From contig JBPJFY010000005.1 in NCBI GenBank assembly GCA_051208045.1, positions 186,001 through 250,000 of the forward strand: a DNA stretch of 64,000 nucleotides, written 5' to 3'. Under the pieces are notes generated by a model that saw nothing but the letters and a program-made list of their open reading frames with translations, made no database searches and was not told the origin of the DNA. The stretch is from LZORAL124-50-18 sp051208045 (lineage in GTDB: Bacteria > Pseudomonadota > Gammaproteobacteria > Pseudomonadales > Oleiphilaceae). Made by a program: the position numbers and the translations under genes. This document shows positions 1 through 7,540 of this stretch, piece by piece; position 1 is the first letter of the stretch, and each line of letters begins with the position of its first letter.

Positions 1-621
1 AAATTGGCGGAAGAGCGCCGCATCGCGGAAGAAAAGCGTAAGGCGGAAGAACAGAAGAAAGCAGAAGCCTTAAGATTGGCCAAAGCCAAAGCTGATGAAG
101 AAAAACGCAAGGCTGAGGCAGAGAAGAAGCGTCTGGAAGCCGAGCGGAAGAAAAAAGAAGAAGAGGAGCAAGCGCTGGCCCTGGAAGCTCAACGCAAGCA
201 GGAAGAAGCAGAAAAAGCCCTCGCCGCCCTTCAGTTGAAAGCGGTGGAAGAGGTGGTGGAAGAGGACGATGTGGGCAAGATTCTGACCACATCAGCCAAA
301 CTCTCGGCGGACCAGAAAAAAGAATGGGAAACGTATAGGCAGGAGATTGTGAAAGAAATTGAGGCAGAAATCGAGTATCCGGCCTGGTCCAAGAAAAACC
401 GGCATCGCGGTGACGTGACGGCGGATGTGACGCTGAATCCTAACGGCTCACTGAAAGAAGTGAAAGTCACTAAGAAAACGCGTTATACGCTGCTCAACGA
501 CGCCATCGAAGCAGCCATTGAGAAAATCGGTGAATTCGAAGATTTCCCGGAATGGGTGAAGGACGAAACAGTGACAGTGAGTGTCAGTCACACCTTCAAG
601 CCCGAAGGTCGGGCACGTTAA
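1..621 (+). CDS. TonB/TolA-like energy-transducer protein, C-terminal part
   Basis: The frame is open from the first base, so the true start lies upstream and only about 206 residues are present. The first 80 residues are a charged Lys/Glu/Ala coiled coil like the periplasmic stalk of TolA. After a linker, the last 100 residues resemble the TonB C-terminal fold: a YPAW segment, a G-D-V-x-A-D-V-x-L strand with N-P-N-G-S turn, then a helix (LLNDAIEAAIEKI) and a final strand. Such proteins couple inner-membrane proton channels to outer-membrane events. A MotA/TolQ-like channel lies 3 kb away but on the other strand. The stop codon overlaps that of the convergent MocR gene. Family assignment is good; the partner receptor is unknown. 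Confidence 0.6.
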   Translation, partial: KLAEERRIAEEKRKAEEQKKAEALRLAKAKADEEKRKAEAEKKRLEAERKKKEEEEQALALEAQRKQEEAEKALAALQLKAVEEVVEEDDVGKILTTSAKLSADQKKEWETYRQEIVKEIEAEIEYPAWSKKNRHRGDVTADVTLNPNGSLKEVKVTKKTRYTLLNDAIEAAIEKIGEFEDFPEWVKDETVTVSVSHTFKPEGRAR

Positions 622-2093
622 TCCGGGGAAAGGCGGCTCAGTACATCGATGAGTCGTCGTCGGTCGACTGGGGAGGAATGCGCAAAGCCCAGCACCAGGC
701 CTGTCTTAGCATTCTCTGACGCAGGCAGGTAGTACTGGGAAAGCGGGCCACCCCCAAAGCCGGCATGCTTCAGCTGCTGCATCAGCGCCAGGTCACAGCG
801 GCCAGATGCACTCAAGGTCAGATGCATCCCCGCACTTTGCCCGAACACCTCAAATTTCCCAGCCAGTGCCTGTTGAATCAGCCCGGTAAAGTCTGACCAC
901 TTCTCTTGATAACACTGTCGCATGCGCCTGAGATGTCGCGTGAAATGACCTTCTGTGAGGAAATCGGTGGTGACCGCCTGGCTGAACCGGGGAATGTCGC
1001 CGGTCGTCAGGTTTTTCGCATGACAGAATGCGCCCACGAGTGACTCCGGTAACACCAGATAGCCCAGCCGGAGACCGGGGAATAACGTTTTACTGAAACT
1101 TCCCATGTAGATAACGGGCGTATTGGGGGCCATTCCCTGCATGGCGGCGACGGGCTTGTTCAGAAAGTGGTATTCACTGTCATAATCATCCTCAATAATC
1201 CACACCTGATGTTCTGCCGCCCAGCGCAGTAAACGCATCCGCTCGGACGCAGGCAGTACACCACCCAGCGGGTACTGGTGGGAGGGAGTGGTGTACAGGA
1301 GTTTAGGGTACCTGCCCGTGGTGATCGTGTGTTGCATCAGCGCGGTCAGGTCGAGACCCTCGCTCGTGACGGGGACCGGAATGACATTCGCCTGCGTTAA
1401 CTCAAACACCGATCGTGCGCGTCGATACCCCGGGTTTTCCATGGCGATAGCCTCACCTGGCTGGAGTAGTGCCCAGGCACACAGGAACAAAGCATGTTGC
1501 GCGCCTTGTGTGATGAGCACTTGATCCGGGTGGCAGAAAACGCCTCGGCAAAGCTTGAGGTAGTCTGCGATGGCTTGTCGCAACGGCGGAAACCCCGCGG
1601 GGTGATCGTACCCTTGCAGCGCACGCCGTTTGGCATGACGATGCGTCAACGTACACCAGATTTTGTGGGGGAAAACGTTCAAGTCGGGCAGACCCAGCGT
1701 GAAGGGGGGATGAGCCGGGCTGTCATAGTCTGGTGGGGTGGTGCCCTGAAGTGGCGTTTGAAAGCGCGTCACAGGCATGGTGTGCGCTGCCAACGGGTCT
1801 ACGGTTGGCGGGGGGAGCGTCTCCAGCGTGCTTGTGATTTGCCCTGAGACAAAGACGCCTTTGCCTGCCTGACTTTCCAGGTAACCTTCGGCTTTCAGTT
1901 GTTCAATCACCTGCAATACTGTATTTCGGCTGACTCCGGCCTGCTTCGCCAACAGGCGTGAGGCGGGCAGTTGGGTGCCTGGCGGCAAGCGACCTTGACA
2001 AATCCATTGCGTCATTTGCTCGCGCAGGCTGTTTTGCAGGCCACGGGCAGGGTCCAGTTGAAGTGTGTTAAAAGCAGGCAGCTCCATCAGCAT
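618..2093 (-). CDS. MocR/PdxR-family transcriptional regulator
   Basis: A 491-residue protein with an N-terminal winged-helix GntR domain (about residues 15-85, with the recognition-helix stretch SRNTVLQVIEQLKAEGYL) fused to a fold-type I aminotransferase domain (about 125-485). The PLP-binding lysine is visible in SFSKTLFPGLRLGYL, and the IIEDDYDSEY motif carries the cofactor aspartate. MocR proteins sense pyridoxal phosphate or an amino compound and rarely act as enzymes. It is transcribed away from the FMN-binding protein at 2207, the usual arrangement for a MocR regulator and its target. The start ATG at 2093 gives the expected family length. Its exact effector (PdxR-like, GabR-like, other) cannot be told from sequence. 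Confidence 0.88.
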   Translation of the reverse strand: MLMELPAFNTLQLDPARGLQNSLREQMTQWICQGRLPPGTQLPASRLLAKQAGVSRNTVLQVIEQLKAEGYLESQAGKGVFVSGQITSTLETLPPPTVDPLAAHTMPVTRFQTPLQGTTPPDYDSPAHPPFTLGLPDLNVFPHKIWCTLTHRHAKRRALQGYDHPAGFPPLRQAIADYLKLCRGVFCHPDQVLITQGAQHALFLCAWALLQPGEAIAMENPGYRRARSVFELTQANVIPVPVTSEGLDLTALMQHTITTGRYPKLLYTTPSHQYPLGGVLPASERMRLLRWAAEHQVWIIEDDYDSEYHFLNKPVAAMQGMAPNTPVIYMGSFSKTLFPGLRLGYLVLPESLVGAFCHAKNLTTGDIPRFSQAVTTDFLTEGHFTRHLRRMRQCYQEKWSDFTGLIQQALAGKFEVFGQSAGMHLTLSASGRCDLALMQQLKHAGFGGGPLSQYYLPASENAKTGLVLGFAHSSPVDRRRLIDVLSRLSPD

Positions 2094-2114
2094 TCCTATT
2101 CTGTATGACTGGTA

Positions 2115-2166
2115 CCATAAAATTATTCAAACTGGCTCTTTTGGTGAGGCCGCGATGCCATAAAAT
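2115..2166. promoter_or_regulatory. Candidate MocR operator: direct repeats in the divergent intergenic region
   Basis: The 9-mer CCATAAAAT occurs at 2115-2123 and again at 2158-2166, 43 bp apart (about four helical turns), between the divergent MocR gene and the FMN-binding protein gene. Several MocR regulators bind widely spaced direct repeats. The match is seen directly; the binding role is inference. Confidence 0.35.
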
Positions 2167-2206
2167 AGCATGACCATTTGATCAATAACAACGGAGGGTG
2201 ACAGTG

Positions 2207-2797
2207 ATGGATTCGGGTGAGTTGGCAATCAAGCCACGAAGCCAGGTAAAGCGCGTAGCAAAACGGGCAAGTTATCGTAAAAGTGACGTGTTTCAGCTGG
2301 TGGATGACTTGAAGATGGGGCATGTCGGCTTCGTGTTAGATGGGCAGGTCTTTGTTATCCCGATCACCGTTTGGCGCGTCGGTGAATATCTTTACTTGCA
2401 TGTGGTTAACAAAAGTCGTTTGCAACGGCTGCTGGAAGCCGGGCAGGAAGTCTGTATCTCTTTTGCGGAAACGGTCGAATGGGTGCTTGCCAAGTCCGCG
2501 TATCACCACAGTGCGAATTATCGGTCTGCCGTGTTGTATTGCCGAGGGGAGCGTGTGCAGGATGAGGCGACCTTTGATCACGCGTTTGCAGGCATCATCA
2601 ATCAATTGGAGCCAGGTCGATGGGATGCCGTGCGTAGCCCGAATGCATTGGAGCGAAAGGCCACCGCACTGATGCAATTAACGATTTTGGATGGCTCATT
2701 CAAATCCCGTACCGGAGGGCCCAACGAAGAACCGGAAGACCTGGCACTGCCGGTGTGGCATGGCACCCGGCCCGTGTGTCCTTTTCATGGCGAATGA
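2207..2797 (+). CDS. Pyridoxamine 5'-phosphate oxidase-family FMN-binding protein (NimA-like)
   Basis: A 196-residue split-barrel flavin-binding protein. The conserved core strands are visible: HVGFVLDGQVFVIPITVWRV followed by YLYLHVVNKSRL, then a strand with VCISFAETVEWVLAKSAYHHSANYRS, and the C-terminal PVWHGTRPV typical of the NimA/HugZ-like group of the PNPOx superfamily. Members bind FMN, F420 or heme; the substrate is unknown. The open frame reaches a GTG at 2198, but GGAGG at 2193-2197 is better spaced for ATG at 2207 (9 nt) or GTG at 2204 (6 nt), so 2207 is chosen. Divergent from the MocR gene, which probably controls it. Confidence 0.8.
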   Translation: MDSGELAIKPRSQVKRVAKRASYRKSDVFQLVDDLKMGHVGFVLDGQVFVIPITVWRVGEYLYLHVVNKSRLQRLLEAGQEVCISFAETVEWVLAKSAYHHSANYRSAVLYCRGERVQDEATFDHAFAGIINQLEPGRWDAVRSPNALERKATALMQLTILDGSFKSRTGGPNEEPEDLALPVWHGTRPVCPFHGE

Positions 2798-2812
2798 CCG
2801 ATTTGTAGCGAT

Positions 2813-3565
2813 TCACTCTTTGCGCAGAACGATACTCACACGACGGTTTTTTTGCCGGTTTTCCCGGGAGTTGTTGGGCGCGATTGGCTCGGTTGCTCCA
2901 TAGCTGACCGCGCGCAGGCGGTATTCGCTGACGCCTTCGCCGGCAAGAAAGTGCAATACTTCACTGGCGCGGGCGGCACCCAGTTCCCAGTTGGAGGCGT
3001 ACTGCTGATTTCGGATCGGCCGATTGTCCGTATGCCCCTCAATCATAACGTTACCATCGGCCCGCATGATCATGGGAACTAATGACTGCAGAAGACGTTT
3101 GCCGGATGTCTGGAGGTGATTATCTGCCGAGCCAAACAACAGGTCATCCGTAATATTGATCCTCGCCATGCTGCCGGTGAGGGTGATCTCCAGTTTTTCC
3201 TGAATGCGCAGCTGAGACAGGTCTTCCCGCACCGATTTTTGCCACTCGGTCTCGGCAGTGAGTTCGGGCTGCGGCTCGGCGTCAAGGGTCATCTCGGCAG
3301 GTGGTTTTACTGCGACTGAAATCACGGGTACAGGCTGTGCTTCAGGCAGTGGTTCCGGCTGAGGTTCGGGTTGTTGGGTGACCAAAAACAACACGACAAA
3401 GATCGCCGTAAGCTGCACAAATACGTCCAGATAAGTAAGCATCCACGTGTCGAGTGTGTGCTCTGTTTGACCTTCTGCTTCTGGATTAAACGGTTCCGGC
3501 CACACGGAATCATAGGGTGGCGTGGCGACAGTTTGCCGCTGGAAATCGTTATGGGAAGCTTGCAT
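2813..3565 (-). CDS. MotB/OmpA-family stator-like protein
   Basis: A 250-residue inner-membrane protein. One N-terminal membrane helix (about residues 40-64) contains Asp47 in a Y-x-D-V context that aligns with the proton-binding Asp of MotB. A Pro/Glu-rich linker follows, then a C-terminal OmpA-like peptidoglycan-binding domain (about 130-248) with GHTDNRPI, the NWELGAARA helix, YGATEPIAPN and NRRVSIVLR. Its gene starts 12 nt after the stop of the MotA-like gene, so the two form a pair that should build a proton-driven channel anchored to peptidoglycan. No flagellar gene is in the window, so the motor it serves is unknown: gliding, pilus-related, envelope or a flagellar stator encoded elsewhere. 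Confidence 0.82.
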   Translation of the reverse strand: MQASHNDFQRQTVATPPYDSVWPEPFNPEAEGQTEHTLDTWMLTYLDVFVQLTAIFVVLFLVTQQPEPQPEPLPEAQPVPVISVAVKPPAEMTLDAEPQPELTAETEWQKSVREDLSQLRIQEKLEITLTGSMARINITDDLLFGSADNHLQTSGKRLLQSLVPMIMRADGNVMIEGHTDNRPIRNQQYASNWELGAARASEVLHFLAGEGVSEYRLRAVSYGATEPIAPNNSRENRQKNRRVSIVLRKE

Positions 3566-3577
3566 GGACGCCTCGTG

Positions 3578-4585
3578 TTAGCTGGCTGATCTAAGAATCG
3601 GGCGGGGAGTCGTGTGACTTCGACGCACGGGTTGCATCACCTGTTCAATGGCGGACAGTGCTTCTTTCGACGTAATCTGCGCGGGTGAGTCCGGTGGCGC
3701 GGGCTGTGTGCACAGCGAGAGGAGTTGGTCGCGTACCAGTGCAGGGCTTTTGCCGTCCGCAATGAGCATGATGCCTTTACTGATGAGGCGCATGGTATTG
3801 AGTTGGTGCTCAATCTGCCGCTCCAGTTTTATTGCGATGGGCTTGAACACCAGGTTCGCCAATAACAAACCATAAAACGTAGTTACCAGTGCGATACCCA
3901 GGTTCGCGCTGACCAGATCGAATGACTTCTGCTCAATTACGAGCATCATATTCACCAGCCCAACCAGTGTGCCCACCATGCCAAAGGCTGGTGCGTACAC
4001 CGCCATGGACTGGAAGATCTTGACCGCAGACATGCGTTCCGCCCTGAACTGGTTCATTCGCCAGCTCAGCAAGTGCTGGATCTCGGCGGGGGATTCCCGA
4101 TCAAGCAGACCTTGCAGCCCAGCCTTCATGTGGGTGTTGGGTATGCCGTCGATCACCTGTTCCGCCGCATGGAGGTTGTTACGGCGCAGTAAAACGGTAA
4201 ACAGGAAGAGCTGCTCGATGTATTTATGGTCCGAATTTGGGGGTTCCTGCCGTGCAGCCTTTGCCTCCGCATAGGCGCGCTTGACCTCTTTGACCGGGTA
4301 GCTGGCAAAGACTGCTGCCGCAATGCCTCCCAGCACGATAATCAGCCCGGTAAGATTCAAAAACTTCAACGGTTCGGCGGCAGAGGCGAGGATACCTGCC
4401 CCTGCTAACACGATACCCACTAAAAAGGCGTGAGTCGTCCAGGCACGTTTTCTGCCAGACCGGGTGGGGGAGACCGGTGGTTTTTTTCTGTGTGGCTTCT
4501 TCGGCGGCACTTGTGTGCGTTGCTTTGCCTGTGCGGATGCCCGCAGCGCGGTTCCTGGTGGTGTGTAAAATGCCTGTTTGCCCAT
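3578..4585 (-). CDS. MotA/TolQ/ExbB-family proton channel protein
   Basis: A 335-residue integral membrane protein. A basic, low-complexity N-terminal extension of about 45 residues (Lys/Arg/Pro rich, PPKKPHRKKP) precedes two membrane helices (FLVGIVLAGAGILASA and LIIVLGGIAAAVFASYP). A cytoplasmic domain follows, then the family hallmark (FQSMAVYAPAFGMVGTLVGL) and a last helix pair (ALVTTFYGLLLANLVF). This is MotA topology. An upstream in-frame start at 4648 exists, but AAGGGGG directly before the ATG at 4585 decides for the shorter form. Cotranscribed with the MotB-like gene 12 nt downstream. The basic N-terminal extension is unusual for MotA. Confidence 0.82.
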   Translation of the reverse strand: MGKQAFYTPPGTALRASAQAKQRTQVPPKKPHRKKPPVSPTRSGRKRAWTTHAFLVGIVLAGAGILASAAEPLKFLNLTGLIIVLGGIAAAVFASYPVKEVKRAYAEAKAARQEPPNSDHKYIEQLFLFTVLLRRNNLHAAEQVIDGIPNTHMKAGLQGLLDRESPAEIQHLLSWRMNQFRAERMSAVKIFQSMAVYAPAFGMVGTLVGLVNMMLVIEQKSFDLVSANLGIALVTTFYGLLLANLVFKPIAIKLERQIEHQLNTMRLISKGIMLIADGKSPALVRDQLLSLCTQPAPPDSPAQITSKEALSAIEQVMQPVRRSHTTPRPILRSAS

Positions 4586-4695
4586 GGTTGCCCCCTTACG
4601 GTGCCTGAAAAGCCATTCGTATAAAGGGGATAGCAAGCTTTGTACCAAGCGGAAAGCGGCAAGGGATTGCCGGGGCGGTGTCAGGTGTTAAAGCA

Positions 4696-5664
4696 CTATT
4701 CGGCGGATGTGCTTTCCAGCGTTGAGCTTTCTATTTCCGTGTTTGCTAAGCCTGTGTTTTCTGCGTCGGTGATTGGCCGGAGGGTTTCCTGCGTGGGGGC
4801 CACGGCAAGCAGAGAGGCGTTCTCTGTCTGTTCGGCAACCTGTTCAGAGAGCGTGATCAGAAACTCATTCATGAGTGTGGTGTTGTCTTGGAGTTCGTAT
4901 TGCGCCGAAGCTAACGACGCCAGCTTCCGGGTCAGATGTGCCGTGCTGATTTCCTGTTTCTGGTCCTGTTCATTAAGACGGTTCTGAAGCTGGGCAATCA
5001 GGGTGGATTGCTGCGCCAATTGCTCAGAAAGGTTGCTGATCAGAAACGCCGGTAACAGAAACAAACCGAGCACAGCAACACGCAAGCTCCACCGCCGCCA
5101 TGTCGGCGCGGGTGCGTTGTGGGCACTCAGCGCTTGTTGAATGGCTGCCTGATGATCGCTCAGAAGCTGGATGAGCTGATCTTCCGAGAGTTTCGCGGAT
5201 TCTCTCTCCGGCGTGCTTGCGGAACTCCCCTGCTTGAAGCTGTGAGGTGGCTGACGGCTGCTCAGGTCAATCACTGTTTCAGCGTGCGCACGTTTGTCTT
5301 CAGTAATGCGTTCGATGATAGCGTGCACCGTATCCAGTTCGGGTTGTTTGGAAATGACGCCGAGTGCGCCCAGCGCTTTGGCTTCATTTTTGTATTTAAG
5401 CGCACTTTGAGAGGTGTACATCACCACGGGGATAAATGCCGTGGAGGGATTGGATTTCATGCTTTTGAGCACCTGAAATCCGTCCAGTCCGGGCATGATA
5501 TGATCCAGAAAAACAATATCGGGTATTTCTGTCTGCAACAGGCTGAGCGCTGCCTCCCCGGAGCTGGCCTGGAGGATATTGACCTCCAGTTGCCGCAGCA
5601 TGCGGGCCAGCACGAACCGTGCCGTGGCAGAATCATCAACGATCAGTGCTTTGCAGGTGGTCAT
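4696..5664 (-). CDS. Receiver-domain protein with membrane helix and coiled coil
   Basis: A 322-residue protein. A CheY-like receiver occupies residues 5-125: acidic pair in LIVDDSATARF, phosphoacceptor Asp in IVFLDHIMPGLDGF, Thr/Ser in VVMYTSQSAL, and the usual Lys (VISKQPELD). After a linker, one membrane helix (VLGLFLLPAFLISNL) is followed by a Gln-rich coiled coil and an acidic, Ser/Thr-rich tail. There is no output DNA-binding or enzymatic domain. It lies upstream of the MotA/MotB-like genes on the same strand with a gap of about 110 nt, so it may tune that channel. An in-frame TTG at 5736 would add 24 residues, but the receiver fold starts at the ATG at 5664. Confidence 0.7.
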   Translation of the reverse strand: MTTCKALIVDDSATARFVLARMLRQLEVNILQASSGEAALSLLQTEIPDIVFLDHIMPGLDGFQVLKSMKSNPSTAFIPVVMYTSQSALKYKNEAKALGALGVISKQPELDTVHAIIERITEDKRAHAETVIDLSSRQPPHSFKQGSSASTPERESAKLSEDQLIQLLSDHQAAIQQALSAHNAPAPTWRRWSLRVAVLGLFLLPAFLISNLSEQLAQQSTLIAQLQNRLNEQDQKQEISTAHLTRKLASLASAQYELQDNTTLMNEFLITLSEQVAEQTENASLLAVAPTQETLRPITDAENTGLANTEIESSTLESTSAE

Positions 5665-5813
5665 TCCCTTTATCTCAATCTGTTCCTTCAGCGAATTGCC
5701 TGAATAATAACCGGTTGAGTTGTGGTGTGTCAGCAAACTTTCCGGGGAGGTGTCAGAACTGAGACCGGGTTTGCAGTCCAGGGGACTCTTTAGATAAGTG
5801 ATGCAAAACCTGG

Positions 5814-6239
5814 CTACCGACTAAACTTCACCTCCAGAATCACCGACGAGTGCGTGCGTTCCACGCCCGGTAAATGCCCGATGTCATCCAGCGTTTTGCT
5901 TAATTCTTCGGTGGTTTCGGTACTTACCATCGCGATCATGTCGTAGTCGCCACTGATGGCATACAACGCCGTGATCTGAGGAATATTTCTCAGGTCGAGG
6001 TTGGTTTTCACGCTGTGCTTGGGGGCCACTTTGATCAGCACGTGGGCAGAGAGCAACCGCCGCTTGTAGTCTTCGCCATATTCCACGGTATAGCCTTTAA
6101 TTACGCCTTCCTGCTCCAGGCGCTGTATTCTGCCCTGAATGGTTGACCGGGCGAGTCCCAGTTTACGCGCCAGATCCGACGTGCTCATTCGGGCATTTTC
6201 ACATAACAGCTTCAGTAATCGGCGATCAAGGTCGTTCAT
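5814..6239 (-). CDS. Lrp/AsnC-family transcriptional regulator
   Basis: A 141-residue protein of standard Lrp length. The N-terminal helix-turn-helix begins at MNDLDRRLLKLLCENARMS with the recognition stretch SDLARKLGLARSTIQGRIQRL, followed by the RAM effector domain (about 65-141; ALYAISGDYDMIAMV is the effector strand-turn). Longer in-frame starts up to 6461 add unrelated residues that overlap the divergent gene. The family start at 6239 is therefore used, with AGGA about 11 nt upstream. It is divergent from the lysine catabolic operon, as is common for Lrp-type regulators of amino-acid degradation. Lysine or a breakdown product is the probable effector (inference). Confidence 0.88.
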   Translation of the reverse strand: MNDLDRRLLKLLCENARMSTSDLARKLGLARSTIQGRIQRLEQEGVIKGYTVEYGEDYKRRLLSAHVLIKVAPKHSVKTNLDLRNIPQITALYAISGDYDMIAMVSTETTEELSKTLDDIGHLPGVERTHSSVILEVKFSR

Positions 6240-6279
6240 TAAATTGATAATCCTGTGCGTTAAAATAACGGATGAAAGC

Positions 6280-6293
6280 ATTAATTTGTTAAT
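6280..6293. promoter_or_regulatory. Candidate Lrp-type operator (AT-rich palindrome)
   Basis: ATTAA-TTTG-TTAAT is a perfect 5-bp inverted repeat in the AT-rich spacer between the Lrp-type gene and the lysine operon. Lrp-family sites are typically AT-rich imperfect palindromes of about 15 bp. Binding is inferred from position only. Confidence 0.35.
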
Positions 6294-6333
6294 TTTAGCA
6301 GTATAAATCGACGAGAAGGAAGCGCATTCTTGT

Positions 6334-6347
6334 AAGTATGAATACTT
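6334..6347. promoter_or_regulatory. Second palindrome in the lysine operon control region
   Basis: AAGTAT-GA-ATACTT is a perfect 6-bp inverted repeat located 77 nt before the first structural gene (6424) and about 54 bp (five turns) from the palindrome at 6280. Paired sites at helical spacing suit octameric Lrp-type regulators; this is inference. Confidence 0.35.
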
Positions 6348-6423
6348 GCCAGCGACTTTCTTTCGCGGGCAGCAGATATGACCTAAACAGATCAAACGAC
6401 ACGAATAGAATGAGGGGACCCGT

Positions 6424-7527
6424 ATGAGCAGAACATCCATCGCCTTGATTGGGGGCGGCAAAATTGGTGAAATGATTTCTTTGTTCCTGATTGGTTCAGG
6501 CGATTATCAGGTGACGGTTTTTGATGCGTCCCAACAGCAACTGGATCGATTACCAGAGCAACCGGAACTGACCAAAGTGTGCATGGATGTTTCGGATTCA
6601 GACGCGCTGGCGGAGAAGCTGAAAGGGCATTTTGCCGTGCTGAGTGCGGCACCGTACTTTCTTACGGTATCCATCGCTACGGCGGCCAAAAATGCGGGCG
6701 TTCACTATCTTGATTTGACCGAAGACGTCGCCAGCACCAAGCAGGTCAAAGCCCTGTCTGAAAATGCAACGGCGGCCTTTATTCCCCAGTGTGGCCTGGC
6801 ACCAGGCTTTATTTCCATCGTGGCAGCAGATATCGCCAGCCATTTCGATGAGCTGGATACCGTGCGCATGCGCGTCGGCGCGTTGCCACAGTTCCCATCC
6901 AACTCGCTCAACTACAATCTTACCTGGAGTACGGAAGGGGTGATCAATGAGTATTGTGAGCCCTGCGATGCGCTGGTGAATGGTGAGCTGAAAACACAAC
7001 CCCCGCTGGAACACCTGGAACATTTTTCGCTCGATGGCGTGCGCTATGAATCCTTTAATACCTCTGGTGGCCTGGGCACGCTGGGCGAAACGCTGGCGGG
7101 TAAGGCGCGCAACATTAACTACCAAACCATTCGCTACCCGGGTCATAGAGACATCATGAAAACCCTGCTGCAGGACCTCCGATTGAGTGAGCGCCGGGAG
7201 CTGTTTAAGGATGTGCTTGAGCACGCGGTGCCTGCGACCATGCAGGATGTGGTGTTGATTTTCGTTTCTGTCAGTGGTCGCAAGGCGGGCAAGCTGGTGC
7301 AGGAAACCTACGCCAACAAGATTTACAGCGAAGAGGTGCACGGCCAGGTGCACAGCGCAATTCAGATTACGACGGCGGCAGGCATTTGTACTGTGCTGGA
7401 CCTGTTGCATGAAGGCAAGTTGCCCCAACAGGGTTTTGTGAAGCAGGAAGAGGTGTGCCTGGAAGACTTTCTGGCGAATCGCTTCGGGTGCCACTATAAA
7501 CAACAACAAGCACATGCCGCAGCCTAA
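6424..7527 (+). CDS. Saccharopine dehydrogenase-family enzyme, likely L-lysine 6-dehydrogenase
   Basis: A 367-residue protein. The Rossmann dinucleotide motif is at residues 8-17 (LIGGGKIGEM), with a conserved QCGLAPGF segment near 120-127 found in the Lys9/LysDH superfamily. The length matches bacterial lysine 6-dehydrogenase (about 370-385 residues), which oxidatively deaminates lysine at the epsilon position to give aminoadipate semialdehyde/piperideine-6-carboxylate. A saccharopine-using dehydrogenase is the alternative. The context strongly supports lysine: the next gene is an ALDH7-type semialdehyde dehydrogenase and the operon ends in glutaryl-CoA dehydrogenase. GAGGGG lies just upstream of the ATG at 6424. 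First gene of the operon, divergent from the Lrp-type regulator. Confidence 0.78.
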   Translation: MSRTSIALIGGGKIGEMISLFLIGSGDYQVTVFDASQQQLDRLPEQPELTKVCMDVSDSDALAEKLKGHFAVLSAAPYFLTVSIATAAKNAGVHYLDLTEDVASTKQVKALSENATAAFIPQCGLAPGFISIVAADIASHFDELDTVRMRVGALPQFPSNSLNYNLTWSTEGVINEYCEPCDALVNGELKTQPPLEHLEHFSLDGVRYESFNTSGGLGTLGETLAGKARNINYQTIRYPGHRDIMKTLLQDLRLSERRELFKDVLEHAVPATMQDVVLIFVSVSGRKAGKLVQETYANKIYSEEVHGQVHSAIQITTAAGICTVLDLLHEGKLPQQGFVKQEEVCLEDFLANRFGCHYKQQQAHAAA

Positions 7528-7540
7528 GGGGAGGAGACGA

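Noticed and set aside
2198..2206. GTG start at 2198 for the FMN-binding protein
   Set aside because: It directly abuts the GGAGG at 2193-2197, so the ribosome site would be too close; ATG 2207 is better placed.
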